64,000 bases of DNA from Halococcus hamelinensis 100A6 (GCF_000336675.1 NZ_AOMB01000003.1:83973-147972), one strand, 5' to 3'. Positions 16,658 through 25,980 are shown, counted from the stretch's first letter. The notes: generated by a model not told the origin, from the sequence alone. Translations and numbers: made by a program.

Positions 16658-17074
16658 TCACGGTCCTTCTTCCTCGGGAAACAACGCGTTGAGACAGTCG
16701 TCGGTGAACGTCGGCAACGTGATCATGTTTCCAGCCTTGATCTTGATGATCACGCCCGTAATGTCGGAGAGATACAGGTGAACGGCGGTCGCCCGCTCGT
16801 GTTCGATGACGAGCGTCCGCGCCGGCCCGAGGTGTGCGTACACTTCCTCGACGTACGGTCGGCGGAACAGGGCGATCGAGCGGTGGACGACGACGTCGAA
16901 CTCGTGGCCCGACAGTTCGGTCTTGAGGTCCGGGCGGATGTACCGCATCGCGTAGTCGTAGCTCGTCGCATTGAACGAGGCCACCCACCGGAGGTCGTCG
17001 TCGAATCGGCCTTCGAGGTAGTTGGTGAGGCTGTCGTAGTCCGGGTTCGTGTTGCTGTTGTTCGTGGTTGTCAT
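16658..17074 (-). CDS. Conserved haloarchaeal protein trailing the Mrp operon
   Basis: The 138-residue soluble protein begins MTTTNNSNTNPDYDSLTNYL. It then contains DDDLRWVASFNATSYDYAMRY and YIRPDLKTELSGHEFDVVVH, and ends with strand-rich sequence (VHLYLSDITGVIIKIKAG). It starts 24 bases after the last antiporter subunit, so it is probably cotranscribed. I know this type only as a conserved haloarchaeal protein without assigned function. No transmembrane segment or metal site is visible. Confidence 0.65.
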   Translation of the reverse strand: MTTTNNSNTNPDYDSLTNYLEGRFDDDLRWVASFNATSYDYAMRYIRPDLKTELSGHEFDVVVHRSIALFRRPYVEEVYAHLGPARTLVIEHERATAVHLYLSDITGVIIKIKAGNMITLPTFTDDCLNALFPEEEGP

Positions 17075-17098
17075 GGTGTTGTTACCTTGGTTGATCGA

Positions 17099-18778
17099 TC
17101 ACGCGAGCGCGGCGACGAGGAGCGCAACGGCCGTCGTCGTGATCAGCGCGAGCAGCGCCGTGTGAAGCGTCGTTTCGGCGATCTCCGGATCGCGTCCGGC
17201 GAGCGACCCGAGACGGCCGGTCAGTTCTTCGCCCGCAACCGTCGCTGCCGAACCAACACGGACGGCGAGCGCCGCAGTCGACGTCGTGGCTGCCGCAGCG
17301 ACCGGATGTAACACCCGGTCGACGTCGACCGGCTGGATGCGAGCGAGCCGGGTGCGGAACAGTGCGAATGCGCCGACGCCGGCCGCCGCCACAACGAGCG
17401 CTTTTGCGAGTTCGCTCGCAGCGTAGGGCTCGAACCCGTCCGCGTCGCCGGCAAACAGGCCGAGAAACACCTCGGGGAGTATACCGAACAGTATCGAGGG
17501 GAGCGCAATGACGACGAGCACGGTCGAGAGCGTTATTCGACTCGGCGCAACCGACAGCGGTTCGGGAGCACGGCGCACGAATGCGTAGTAGCCGAACTTG
17601 GCAAACGAGAGTGCCGTCCCGACACTCCCGAGAACGAGTACCCACCAGAGGAGATCCGCACCGGCGTTCTCGACGGCCTTCATCACGAGACCCTTGCTGA
17701 CGAATCCTGAGAACCCGGGTACCCCTGTGATGGCGAGCGCGGCGATCAAGAACGTCCCGAAAACGACGGGCATCTCCCAGGCCAGCCCTCCGAGTCGTTT
17801 GAGCGACGTCTCGCCGGTTCGGACGATGATCGCCCCGGCCACCATGAACAGCAGTCCCTTGTAGAGGACGTTTGCCGTCAGGTGGGCGAACGCGCCGGCG
17901 AGTCCGGCGGCCGTTCCGATATCGAGGGCGACGATCATGTACCCGAGCTGTGAGATGATGTGATACGAGAGCAGGCGGCGCATATCCGTCTGGAGTATCG
18001 CCTGTGTGACGCCGTAGAATACCATCACAGCGCCCAGCCACGCGACGACCGCGTTGCCGTCGAGAGCGAGTCGGGCGAGGGCATAGACGGCGACCTTCGT
18101 AGTGAAGCCAGCCAACACGACGGTCGTGGTGACGTGTGGTCTGGAGTATGTCTCGGGCAGCCACGCATGGAGACCGATGAATCCGAGATTGACGCCGACG
18201 CCCGCGAGCGCCAGCACCGTCGGGAGTCCCTCCGTGAAGCCGCCGTCATCGACGAACGTCCCCGCCGTAGCGTAGTGAAGTGCAATGGCCCCAACGAGAA
18301 ACGCGCCGCCGACAAGGTGGTAGATCGCGTAGCGGAACGCCGGTCGGACGGCGTCGCCGCCGTGGTGCCAGAGGAGTATCGTCGCCGACACAGCGAGTAG
18401 TTCCCACGCAACGAGCAGCGTCAGCCAGTCTCCCGCGAGCACCACGGCGACGCCTGCACTCATGTACACCAATGAGTAGGCGCTCTGACGGACGTCAGCT
18501 TCGGTCGCGTACCCGTAGAGAACGTTCAGCGCAGCGACGAACCCGAAGAGTGCGGCGACCGGACGCGAGAGGCCGTCGATGCGGACTGGGACTTGCTCGA
18601 AACCTAGGGGAGCGATCGTCGGTCCCGCTCCGGTCGGCGCGGCTAGTATCCACGGCACCGTCAGTGCGGCGAGTGCGACTGCGACCACCGTGCCGACACG
18701 GCGCGACGCCAGCAGGACGACTACGGCTCCGAGGAGGTACGCCACCCATGGCGGGACGAGCACCAGCACGTCGTTCAT
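17099..18778 (-). CDS. mnhD: Mrp-type antiporter subunit D (third copy)
   Basis: The 559-residue protein has about fourteen membrane segments and belongs to the proton-translocating NuoL/M/N-MrpD family. The TM5 glutamate is in LLVAWELLAVSATILLW. The conserved channel helices are LGFIGLHAWLPETYSRPHVTT and LLSYHIISQLGYMIVALD. The ATG at 18778 overlaps the upstream stop (ATGA). The C-terminal 100 residues extend beyond the core and include two extra hydrophobic stretches. With the other subunits it exchanges cytoplasmic Na+ for protons. Confidence 0.88.
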   Translation of the reverse strand: MNDVLVLVPPWVAYLLGAVVVLLASRRVGTVVAVALAALTVPWILAAPTGAGPTIAPLGFEQVPVRIDGLSRPVAALFGFVAALNVLYGYATEADVRQSAYSLVYMSAGVAVVLAGDWLTLLVAWELLAVSATILLWHHGGDAVRPAFRYAIYHLVGGAFLVGAIALHYATAGTFVDDGGFTEGLPTVLALAGVGVNLGFIGLHAWLPETYSRPHVTTTVVLAGFTTKVAVYALARLALDGNAVVAWLGAVMVFYGVTQAILQTDMRRLLSYHIISQLGYMIVALDIGTAAGLAGAFAHLTANVLYKGLLFMVAGAIIVRTGETSLKRLGGLAWEMPVVFGTFLIAALAITGVPGFSGFVSKGLVMKAVENAGADLLWWVLVLGSVGTALSFAKFGYYAFVRRAPEPLSVAPSRITLSTVLVVIALPSILFGILPEVFLGLFAGDADGFEPYAASELAKALVVAAAGVGAFALFRTRLARIQPVDVDRVLHPVAAAATTSTAALAVRVGSAATVAGEELTGRLGSLAGRDPEIAETTLHTALLALITTTAVALLVAALA

Positions 18779-20328
18779 CCGAACACCTCCACAACGACGG
18801 TCTCCGCGAGCTCCCAAAACGGGAAGAGCGTCGGTGCGATGCCGAGCGCAACGGCAACGCCTACGGTACTCAGAACGGGCACGAGCAGGAGTGGGGACGC
18901 TTCCCTACCGGGGGGAGGATGCTTCCACGCTGTGCGGTTGACGTAGCCAACGTCCGTTGTATGTGGTGGCGCGAACGCATGGCGGCTTTCGGGCGTGTCC
19001 GCTCCGGGTCGGCCGAAAAAGGCGAGATAGATGATCGGCCAGAAGTAGAGCAGTTTCAATAGCCCGGCGAGGAGGTACGCCCCAACGAACACCGGGGACG
19101 GACCCCCTGCCGCCCCGAGGATGAGGTGGAACTTGCTGACGAAGCCGGCAACCAACGGGAAGCCGATGAGTCCGGCCGCGGCGACGGCGAACGCCGTCAT
19201 CGTCGCTGGAAGGCGACGGCCGACGCCCGCGAGGTTGGAGACATATTTCTCGCCGGTTTCGACGGCGATGACGCCCGCGGCGAGAAAGAGAGTGATCTTC
19301 ATGAAGGCGTGGGCGACGATATGCAGAAAGGCTCCGAACACCGAAAGAGGCGTTGCAAGCGCGAACCCGAGGGCGATGTACGAAAGCTGGCTCACCGTCG
19401 AGTAGGCCAGTCCGCGTTTCAGGTTGTCCTGTCGGAGGCCGATGACGCCCGCGATCACCATCGTGATCGCGGCGGCGACCGCGAGGGGAAGACCGACGCC
19501 GAGGTCCCACGTCATGTCCGGGCCAAAGATATAGAGAGTAGTTCGACCGATCGCGAAGACGCCACTTTTCACGACGGCGACGGCGTGGAGCAATCCCGAG
19601 ACAGGCGTCGGCGCGACCATCGCCGTCGGTAGCCAGCCGTGGAGTGGCATGACAGCAGCCTTGACGCCGAACCCGACGACGAGAAGGGCGAACGCGGCGC
19701 GCGTGAGCGTCGGGTCGGCGGTCGTGAGTGCGTCGATGCCGCCCGGAGCGAACCCGACCGAACCGGCAAGAACGCTCACGAGCACGGTTCCGCCGAGCGC
19801 GACGACACCACCGCCGAGCGTGTACGCCACGTACGTACGTCCTGCGTCGCGTGCTTCGGGCGACCCGGTGTGGACGACCAGCGGATAGGTGGCAAGCGTC
19901 AGCAGTTCGTAGAACACGAACAGTGTGAGGAGATTCGCGGCGAAGGCGACGCCCATTGTCGCCGCGATGCTCGCCGCGAACGCCGCGAAGTACGTGGTCT
20001 GAGATCGCTCGTCTAATGCACGAACGTAGCCGATGCTATAGACACTTGTCACGAGCCACAGCGTCGCCGCGAGCAGCGCAAACAGAAGTCCGGCGGCGTC
20101 GGCCCGAAGCACGAACGCGACCCCCGCTATCGATCCCAGCGGCATAACGTGGGTCACGGAGGACTGGATCAGCAGCCAGACGGTCACGAGTGTCGCCACC
20201 GCCGCCAGCAGCGTCCACGCCTCCCGCAGATTCGGCCGAGCCCGCGATACGGAGACGAATACGATCGCCAGCGCGGGTAGCGCGACCGGCGTAGCCGGCA
20301 GTACCGATACGACGTCGGTCACAGCCAC
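18775..20328 (-). CDS. mnhD: Mrp-type antiporter subunit D (second copy)
   Basis: A 517-residue polytopic protein of the same proton-conducting family. It has the TM5 Glu in LFVFYELLTLATYPLVVHTG, the motifs AAVMPLHGWLPTAMVAPTPVS and LKRGLAYSTVSQLSYIALGF, and a lysine-containing helix AFMKITLFLAAGVI. It overlaps the next gene by 4 bases and the previous one by 10. The lumenal loop around residues 430-465 (GADTPESRHAFAPPHTTD) is hydrophilic. It is part of the antiporter's membrane core. Confidence 0.88.
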   Translation of the reverse strand: MAVTDVVSVLPATPVALPALAIVFVSVSRARPNLREAWTLLAAVATLVTVWLLIQSSVTHVMPLGSIAGVAFVLRADAAGLLFALLAATLWLVTSVYSIGYVRALDERSQTTYFAAFAASIAATMGVAFAANLLTLFVFYELLTLATYPLVVHTGSPEARDAGRTYVAYTLGGGVVALGGTVLVSVLAGSVGFAPGGIDALTTADPTLTRAAFALLVVGFGVKAAVMPLHGWLPTAMVAPTPVSGLLHAVAVVKSGVFAIGRTTLYIFGPDMTWDLGVGLPLAVAAAITMVIAGVIGLRQDNLKRGLAYSTVSQLSYIALGFALATPLSVFGAFLHIVAHAFMKITLFLAAGVIAVETGEKYVSNLAGVGRRLPATMTAFAVAAAGLIGFPLVAGFVSKFHLILGAAGGPSPVFVGAYLLAGLLKLLYFWPIIYLAFFGRPGADTPESRHAFAPPHTTDVGYVNRTAWKHPPPGREASPLLLVPVLSTVGVAVALGIAPTLFPFWELAETVVVEVFG

Positions 20329-21788
20329 CCCTCCACGACGGGGGTAAACCAGTTGGCCAGTTCGGTTGATCCGAGACCGAGTACGACTGTCGTGACGGCC
20401 GCGATGATCACGACCACGACGGCGCGGGTGTCGGACAGAGCGCTCGCATTCGCAGCGTTCGTACTGCGGCCGCCGTCAGTCACCCTCCTATTAGCCGACG
20501 AACTCTCTGGGGCGAAATACAGTTGTTCGACCACGCGACCAGCGTAGACGAGCGACAGCAGAGTGCTGCCGACGACGACGGCGGTGGTTCCCCATGCGCT
20601 GGTCTCGATCGCGGCGAGGGCGAGGTACCACTTGCCGGCGAACCCGACCGTCGGGGGAAGGCCGACGAGTGATGCGAACCCAACGGCGATGGCGGCCGAA
20701 AGCACCGGGGCTTCGCGCGCAAGCCCGGCGTAGTCGGCGACAGTTGTCGCCACCAGGTCGCGCTCAAACAGCCCCGCCGCGACGAACAGCCCGCCCTTGG
20801 CGACCGCGTTGCCGACAAGGAGGAGGAGTGCTCCGACGACGGCGGCGGTGGTCCCCAGCGCGATTCCGATGGTAACGAGACCGAACTGGAGGACCGAGGA
20901 GGTCGCGAGGAGCCGCTGGACGTTCGACTGTCGAAAGGTGAGATACCCACCCACAAGGACGCTGACGACGCCGACCGCGAGCAGACCGGTTCGAGCGAGC
21001 GGGGCGGCGGTGAGGAAAGCCACCGTGAACACGTCAAAAACGATACGAACCAGTGCGTAGCCGGCGACGGTCGAGCCGAGCGTCGCGAGCAGCGCCGTCA
21101 CGTCGAGTGGCGCGGCAGCGTACGCATCGGGTTTCCACGTGTGCAGCGGGAACAACGCGATCTTCACGCTGAGCCCGATCGCAATGAGTACGAACGCCGC
21201 GACGACGAGCGGCGAACCGTATCCCGCACTCGCCAGTCCACTCCGAAGACTAGCCATCGCGAGCGTTCCGGTGGCGACGTATGCGTAGCCGACGCCGAGC
21301 AGATAGAAGGTTGCGCCGACGGTGCCGACGAGCAGGTAGTGCAACGCGGCGAACGCCGCCGTCGCGCCCCGACGACCTGCGACCAGGGCGTATGCGGCCA
21401 CCCCGGAGATCTCGAGGAATACGTAGAGATTGAACACATCGGCAGTGACGGTCACACCCGTTAGACCGGCCACGAGGAGCAACCAGAGACTATCGGTCAT
21501 CCCCGAAACCTCGGAGCGGACGGCGAGGTACAGCGTCGCCGCGGCGACCGCGACGAGCACGACAAAGACGCTTGATACCCCGTCAGCGAGCAACCCGATG
21601 CCATAGACGGCGGGCAGCCCGCCGACTACGTACGTGACTGGGCCGTTCGCGGCGACCATGGCGGTGACGGCGATGGCGAGCGCGACCTGCATGAGGAGAA
21701 CGACGATGGTCGCCCGTCTCGCAGCTATTGGCCACTTTGAGCCAGCGGCGAACGGCACGAGCGAACCTACCAGCGGAACCGCAACCAA
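20319..21788 (-). CDS. mnhD: Mrp-type antiporter subunit D (first copy)
   Basis: A 489-residue MrpD/NuoN-like subunit. TM5 carries the conserved Glu (DVFNLYVFLEISGVAAYALV), followed by LFPLHTWKPDAYAAAPLDV and VQRLLATSSVLQFGLVTIG. The only available start is TTG at 21788, 17 bases after the mnhC stop; no ATG or GTG is in frame upstream. The C-terminal cytoplasmic part is short and Ser/Asn-rich. Three D-like copies in series and no full-length MnhA are characteristic of haloarchaeal Mrp operons. Confidence 0.87.
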   Translation of the reverse strand: MVAVPLVGSLVPFAAGSKWPIAARRATIVVLLMQVALAIAVTAMVAANGPVTYVVGGLPAVYGIGLLADGVSSVFVVLVAVAAATLYLAVRSEVSGMTDSLWLLLVAGLTGVTVTADVFNLYVFLEISGVAAYALVAGRRGATAAFAALHYLLVGTVGATFYLLGVGYAYVATGTLAMASLRSGLASAGYGSPLVVAAFVLIAIGLSVKIALFPLHTWKPDAYAAAPLDVTALLATLGSTVAGYALVRIVFDVFTVAFLTAAPLARTGLLAVGVVSVLVGGYLTFRQSNVQRLLATSSVLQFGLVTIGIALGTTAAVVGALLLLVGNAVAKGGLFVAAGLFERDLVATTVADYAGLAREAPVLSAAIAVGFASLVGLPPTVGFAGKWYLALAAIETSAWGTTAVVVGSTLLSLVYAGRVVEQLYFAPESSSANRRVTDGGRSTNAANASALSDTRAVVVVIIAAVTTVVLGLGSTELANWFTPVVEGWL

Positions 21789-21805
21789 CAGCGGGAGGAC
21801 GTGAG

Positions 21806-22180
21806 TCAGGACCTGCGCACCTCCCTGATCTCGGCTTCGCTATACGTGTCGTACTCGTCGTGGATTCGGGCGACGAGCGCGAGCGCAACGGCGGTAACGC
21901 TCACGCCGACGACGATGGCCGTCAGCACGAGGACGTGTGGGAGCGGGTTGACGAATGGGCCGTCCGCCGAGACCAGCGGTGCTCGGCCGCCGGCACGAAA
22001 GGCACTCGTGACGAGAAACAGGAACACACCGGTCTGAAAGAGGTTCAGTCCAAGTACCTTTCTCACGAGGTTATCGTCATCGACGAGAACCAACAGCCCA
22101 ATACCGACGAGGAGGGCGTAAACGACGTACGCGCCGTGGGACGTAAGAAGTGACTCGCTTACGACGACTCCTGCTATCAT
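21806..22180 (-). CDS. mnhC: Mrp-type antiporter subunit C
   Basis: The 124-residue NuoK/MrpC-like protein has three membrane helices: AYVVYALLVGIGLLVL, LNLFQTGVFLFLVTSAF, and HVLVLTAIVVGVSVTAVALALVA. The family signature is the GLNLFQTGVFLF region and the DPLPHVLVLTAIVV-like stretch, here NPLPHVLVLTAIVV. It overlaps mnhB by 4 bases. In the complex it packs against the D subunits. Confidence 0.9.
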   Translation of the reverse strand: MIAGVVVSESLLTSHGAYVVYALLVGIGLLVLVDDDNLVRKVLGLNLFQTGVFLFLVTSAFRAGGRAPLVSADGPFVNPLPHVLVLTAIVVGVSVTAVALALVARIHDEYDTYSEAEIREVRRS

Positions 22181-22617
22181 TGACGCTTTCTCTCCTCAAC
22201 GGTCGTCGAGAGGGCCACGAACAGCACGATGACGACGGTCCCGACCGTCGCGCCAATGCCGAGCTCGATCGCTTCGGTTGCGTACACCGACGCTTTCGGG
22301 ATTGGGAGGGTGTCGAACTGGAGGAAGGCTCCGCCGGCGGCGATCCCCGCGAGCGCGACGACGCCGAAAACGACGGGACCGATGACGACGAGTACAAGCA
22401 GGCGATTCTCCAACAGCCACGCTGCGGTGGTCGGAACGCCGAACCCAAACGCGAGCATTATGACAGTCGTTGCCGCGACGACACCACCTTGGAATCCCCC
22501 TCCAACCGAACTAGTGCCGTGAAACAGCGTGAATAGGGCGAACGTCAGCACGAAAGGCGCGAGGACCCGCACCGTCGCCGTTACAACCGGGCTGTCAGTC
22601 CGTGCAGGGGAACTCAT
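22177..22617 (-). CDS. mnhB: Mrp-type antiporter subunit B
   Basis: The 146-residue MnhB-domain protein has four membrane helices. The hallmark loop HGTSSVGGGFQGGVVAA follows TM1, corresponding to the H...PGGGFQGG signature of the family. The C-terminus ends in a charged tail (TTVEERKRQ). Overlaps by 4 bases on both sides tie it to neighbours E-F-G-DE upstream and C downstream. Confidence 0.92.
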   Translation of the reverse strand: MSSPARTDSPVVTATVRVLAPFVLTFALFTLFHGTSSVGGGFQGGVVAATTVIMLAFGFGVPTTAAWLLENRLLVLVVIGPVVFGVVALAGIAAGGAFLQFDTLPIPKASVYATEAIELGIGATVGTVVIVLFVALSTTVEERKRQ

Positions 22618-23156
22618 ACCACCGTCTCCCGACCGAGGACCGCGAGGACCGCGACAGCGGCGGCGAACACGACGCCGATCTCGCCGAACGTATCGAAGCC
22701 ACGGTAGACAACGAGCACCGCCGTCACGGCGTTGTTGATCCCGCGAGCGGCCGTATCTTCAAGGTAGAACTGGGTGACCGGACCGAACGCAGGCGTCGCT
22801 GTCGCCCCGACAGCTGGCAGCGACGGCACGGTAGCGAGAACACCAAGGGTCACGAGGACAGCGGTGGCGATCGATCGTGGTCGAATGCGTTGTGTGTGGG
22901 GGGACACTGTGTCCCTGTGGCGCGTCGTTCGCGCTACGAGAAGCAAGAACAGTGCCGTCGTCACGCCCACCCCCACCGCGGCCTCGGTGAAGGCGACGTC
23001 GGGCGCACGAAAGACAACCCACACCATTGCGAGGCCGAGGCTGTAGGCGGCGAACGCGATCACGGCGGTCAAGAGCGTTCTCGCAATTGCCGTCACAACC
23101 GCAGCCAAGAGGACATATCCGAATATTCCAACTAAAAGGACTGCTGTTGGAGTCAC
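22614..23156 (-). CDS. MbhD/MbhE-like subunit (equivalent to the MnhA C-terminus)
   Basis: The 180-residue protein joins two modules. Residues about 1-75 are MbhD/DUF4040-like (FRAPDVAFTEAAVGVGVTTALFLLL). Residues about 95-175 are MbhE-like (QFYLEDTAARGINNAVTAVLVVYRGFDTFGEIGVV). In bacterial Mrp systems both modules form the C-terminus of the large MrpA protein; here they stand as a separate polypeptide. It lies between mnhG and mnhB with 4-base overlaps. Confidence 0.88.
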   Translation of the reverse strand: MTPTAVLLVGIFGYVLLAAVVTAIARTLLTAVIAFAAYSLGLAMVWVVFRAPDVAFTEAAVGVGVTTALFLLLVARTTRHRDTVSPHTQRIRPRSIATAVLVTLGVLATVPSLPAVGATATPAFGPVTQFYLEDTAARGINNAVTAVLVVYRGFDTFGEIGVVFAAAVAVLAVLGRETVV

Positions 23157-23488
23157 CGCTCTCCTCCTGTAAGCTCCCTCTCGTTGCCAGTACGCGTCCA
23201 GGGAGTAGTCCCGCCGAGCATGGCCGCCCTGACGATGGCATGAGTCGCTGTCGGTCCCGTCACCAGAATGAACATCATAAGGAGTGCGATCTTCACCGTT
23301 TCGGTCCCGGGGTTGAGAACGACGGCGGCGGCTGCCAGTCCACAGAGCGCGCCGAGCGTCTCGCTCTTTGAGGCCGCGTGAGCGCGAGCGAACACGTCCG
23401 GGAGTCGGACGAATCCGACGACCGCGACAAACGAGAAAAATACGCTTACCGCGACGAGAGCGAGCGCCACTATCTCGACGAGGTTCAC
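23153..23488 (-). CDS. mnhG: Mrp-type antiporter subunit G
   Basis: The 111-residue protein has three membrane helices and the MnhG signature VGFVRLPDVFARAHAASKSETLGALCGL. It is followed by ALLMMFILVTGPTATHAIVRAA. It overlaps mnhF by 4 bases. It is a small structural subunit of the antiporter complex. Confidence 0.93.
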   Translation of the reverse strand: MNLVEIVALALVAVSVFFSFVAVVGFVRLPDVFARAHAASKSETLGALCGLAAAAVVLNPGTETVKIALLMMFILVTGPTATHAIVRAAMLGGTTPWTRTGNERELTGGER

Positions 23489-23766
23489 AACACTTCTCCT
23501 CGGCCGATTGAAAAACGCGCGAAGCCGAGCGAGAGCAGGAAATTCAACAGCGCGTACACCAACGCCACGTCGAGGAATCCCGGTTCGTCGAGCGCTGCGC
23601 TCAAAAGCGCGATGACGACGACCGTAGCGGTTCCGATGACGTTTGCCGCCACAATCCGGTCGGCGGTCGTCGGTCCGATGGTAATTCGGCGAAACAAACT
23701 CATCGCGAGACCGACGAGGACGGACGCTCCTATCAAAAGACCAGTCGAAACGAGCTCGGACGTCAT
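23485..23766 (-). CDS. mnhF: Mrp-type antiporter subunit F
   Basis: The 93-residue protein has three helices and the MnhF signature RRITIGPTTADRIVAANVIGT, then LDVALVYALLNFLLSLGFARF. It overlaps mnhE by 4 bases upstream and mnhG by 4 downstream. Confidence 0.93.
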   Translation of the reverse strand: MTSELVSTGLLIGASVLVGLAMSLFRRITIGPTTADRIVAANVIGTATVVVIALLSAALDEPGFLDVALVYALLNFLLSLGFARFSIGRGEVL

Positions 23767-24308
23767 GAGTGTTCTCCGTCCCGCTGTATGGAAGCTACCT
23801 CATCGCCGGTGACAAACGCAACCGACTGGGCAAGCGCCCCCTCCAGCAACTCGTCCCGTGTCGCCTCAGTCAGCGCGTGAACGAGAAGGTCATCGTCAAG
23901 CACGTCGAGCGTCACAGTTCCGGGCGTCAACGTGATACTATTCGCCAGCAGTGCGCGAGCGAACCGACCCTCAGGTGCAGGAACGCGAACGACGAACGGA
24001 TCAATCGGGAGACTTGGATGGAGCACGACTGCCGCCAGCGACAGGTTCGCCCGGATTACTGCGACTAGGAGCACCGGAACGAAAACGAGGGCACGCATAC
24101 TCGCTGTGACAGTCTCGACTGTTGGTGCTCGCTCGAAGACAATATCCCCGAGAACAGCTGCGACAACCGCTGCGCTCACCAGTCCGGTCACAATGTCGAA
24201 AATATCTGATGGATCTCCGAGCGTGAGATAGAATATGAACGCGATAATTCCCGTCCCGCCAAAGCGCGTGACTAGTCCTGATGTACTTTCCGATGGTTTG
24301 TTCACCAA
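23763..24308 (-). CDS. mnhE: Mrp-type antiporter subunit E, first gene of the operon
   Basis: The 181-residue MnhE-like protein has N-terminal membrane helices and the conserved second half: VAVIRANLSLAAVVLHPSLPIDPFVVRV, then ALLANSITLTPGTVTLDVLDDDLLVHAL. It opens the nine-gene antiporter operon, which runs leftward to 17099 with 4-base overlaps at most junctions. On the transcribed strand GATATAAC lies about 33-40 nt before the ATG and is a plausible TATA box (24341-24348). Confidence 0.9.
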   Translation of the reverse strand: MVNKPSESTSGLVTRFGGTGIIAFIFYLTLGDPSDIFDIVTGLVSAAVVAAVLGDIVFERAPTVETVTASMRALVFVPVLLVAVIRANLSLAAVVLHPSLPIDPFVVRVPAPEGRFARALLANSITLTPGTVTLDVLDDDLLVHALTEATRDELLEGALAQSVAFVTGDEVASIQRDGEHS

Positions 24309-24376
24309 ATGGGTTGTCCCGTTCTCTCATCGTGTCCGTTGTTATATCTCATCCCGTACTGTCCGTTTTCCGCGTA

Positions 24377-24401
24377 CTAATAGAGTCTACAATCCTATTA
24401 G
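24377..24401. promoter_or_regulatory. Inverted repeat between mnhE and a small membrane protein gene
   Basis: CTAATAG and CTATTAG are separated by 11 bases, a perfect 7-bp dyad. It lies in the divergent spacer 69 bases before mnhE and 90 before the rightward gene. It could be an operator for either direction. Confidence 0.35.
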
Positions 24402-24490
24402 ACCATATCGGTAGTATAGTACTGGATTTTATATTGGAACGGGACGTGTGACATTCATGCACATAGAATTCAAGCAACTGGTAGAGATGC

Positions 24491-24748
24491 ATGAGAGGTG
24501 ACTTTCGTTTTCCTAGACGACTCTGGTTGGTCATTACGGGACTTTTGGTTATTTTCATGCTAGTTTTCACTCTCGTCGCCGCTATCAGCATTCTAAGCAT
24601 AACACAGAGCGCTATCTTTGAACAGCTAACGTTTTTCGAGGCTGTAGAATTGTACCTTATAGAATCAGCTACATTAGTTATATTCAGCTACTTGTTGTAC
24701 CGAGTTACGATTCACCTCGTACGGAGCCAGAACAAGGAACTCCAATGA
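24491..24748 (+). CDS. Small two-segment membrane protein
   Basis: The 85-residue product has two hydrophobic segments: LWLVITGLLVIFMLVFTLVA and LYLIESATLVIFSYLLYRVT. It has a basic N-terminus (MRGDFRFPRR) and a basic tail. The second segment starts with an acidic face (FFEAVELYLIES). It is divergent from the Mrp operon. The codon use is AT-richer than the antiporter genes. I do not recognise the family. Confidence 0.5.
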   Translation: MRGDFRFPRRLWLVITGLLVIFMLVFTLVAAISILSITQSAIFEQLTFFEAVELYLIESATLVIFSYLLYRVTIHLVRSQNKELQ

Positions 24749-25098
24749 AGCGGCCGTGAATCGTCCCATCGACGACCGAGAACAAACCGTGCATTGGCTG
24801 CTGATAAAGCGGTCGGATATCGACCCTAAATAAACGAGATATTCTAACGCGTCGTCGGAACACCCGACGAAGAGACCGAGGCCAGCATGTGGAGCCGTAC
24901 TTTAGTGAGCTTATAGCAAGGATCATACTTACATCCACGTTCTTCGCTCAGGCGACGCCAAAATCTGTGTTTTCGAATGATACGGTGGTTCAGTTGGGTC
25001 CACTACTTCACTTGCACAGATTTAGCATACTTCTTCGTTCGCTGTAATCGCCCTAGCAAACGATAAATCGGATGGGAAGCGTATTGAGAGCTAAGAGC
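24749..25098. other. 350-base intergenic region, no gene seen
   Basis: All frames are broken by stops and none gives a recognisable peptide. The last 80 bases presumably contain the promoter of the UspA gene at 25099. Confidence 0.4.
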
Positions 25099-25980
25099 AT
25101 GTACGACCGTATCACAATCGCTATCGATGGGAGCGACGAAGCCAAATACGCGGCCAAACGTGGGCTTGAACTTGCACTGACTCTCAATGCAACTGTCGAT
25201 GCACTTTATGTGGTCCCACAGAAATCGCTCCAGCTTACACAGACAACCGAAGAGCAAACACGACTTCGAGACCGCGGCGAGGCGTTTCTCTCTGAAATCG
25301 AGGAGCTTGCGTCAGAGATCGACTATCCCATTGTAACAGCACTATCTGAAGGCAAACCGGCTGTGCAGATCAGTAAACATGCATCCGACCAGAATACTAA
25401 CCTTATCATCATCGGGCGCCAGGGAATAACTGGATTGGGTAAGCGTTTTCTTGGCGGTGTCAGCGAGCAAGTTCTTTATCAGAGCGATGTGCCGGTATTC
25501 GTCATCCCTGATACTGATCAGATAACCGAATACTGTCGGATTCTCATTCCGACGGACGGGAGTGGAAATGCCGAGGTAGCGGCGCCGTTTGGTGCAACCA
25601 TAGCTCAGTTCTACGATTCAGAGATTCACGTTCTAAATGTTGTAGACATACAGGCAGCGGGGGGTGTGTTTAACGCAGGTGGACTCGAGAAAGAGTTTAT
25701 CGAACGACTCGAAGCGAGAGGACAGAAGGCTGTCAAGCGGACCGTAACCGGGATTGATGACACAACACCTAATGCTAATGTGCAAACTAATATCAAACGG
25801 ATGACTTCATTTGAGGGGGTTGCTGCTGGCATCCGTGAATACGCCGAAGGCAACGATATTGACCTTATTGTTATGGGATCTCACGGGCGATCGAACCTTC
25901 GGCGTCAACTTCTTGGGAACGTAGCCTCAACTATACTCAGAACTGTTGATGTTCCAGTATTGATTGTAAAAAGGACCTGA
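25099..25980 (+). CDS. Tandem UspA-domain universal stress protein
   Basis: The 293-residue protein carries two Usp domains (about 1-145 and 150-293). Each starts with the ATP-site strand (RITIAIDGSD, RILIPTDGSG) and ends with the nucleotide-loop motif. Copy 2 has MGSHGRSNLRRQLLGNVAS, a classic G2xG9xG(S/T); copy 1 is looser (GRQGITGLGKRFLGGVSE). Domain 2 contains an AGGVFNAGGLEKEFIERLEA insertion shared with the UspA protein at 34434-35348. The ATG at 25099 gives the usual MYDRI start. It is a cytoplasmic stress protein whose ligand is probably ATP. Confidence 0.9.
   Translation: MYDRITIAIDGSDEAKYAAKRGLELALTLNATVDALYVVPQKSLQLTQTTEEQTRLRDRGEAFLSEIEELASEIDYPIVTALSEGKPAVQISKHASDQNTNLIIIGRQGITGLGKRFLGGVSEQVLYQSDVPVFVIPDTDQITEYCRILIPTDGSGNAEVAAPFGATIAQFYDSEIHVLNVVDIQAAGGVFNAGGLEKEFIERLEARGQKAVKRTVTGIDDTTPNANVQTNIKRMTSFEGVAAGIREYAEGNDIDLIVMGSHGRSNLRRQLLGNVASTILRTVDVPVLIVKRT

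Noticed and set aside
17082..18164. A 360-codon leftward open frame inside the antiporter genes
   Set aside because: It is extremely Arg-rich, an out-of-frame shadow typical of GC-rich haloarchaeal genes.
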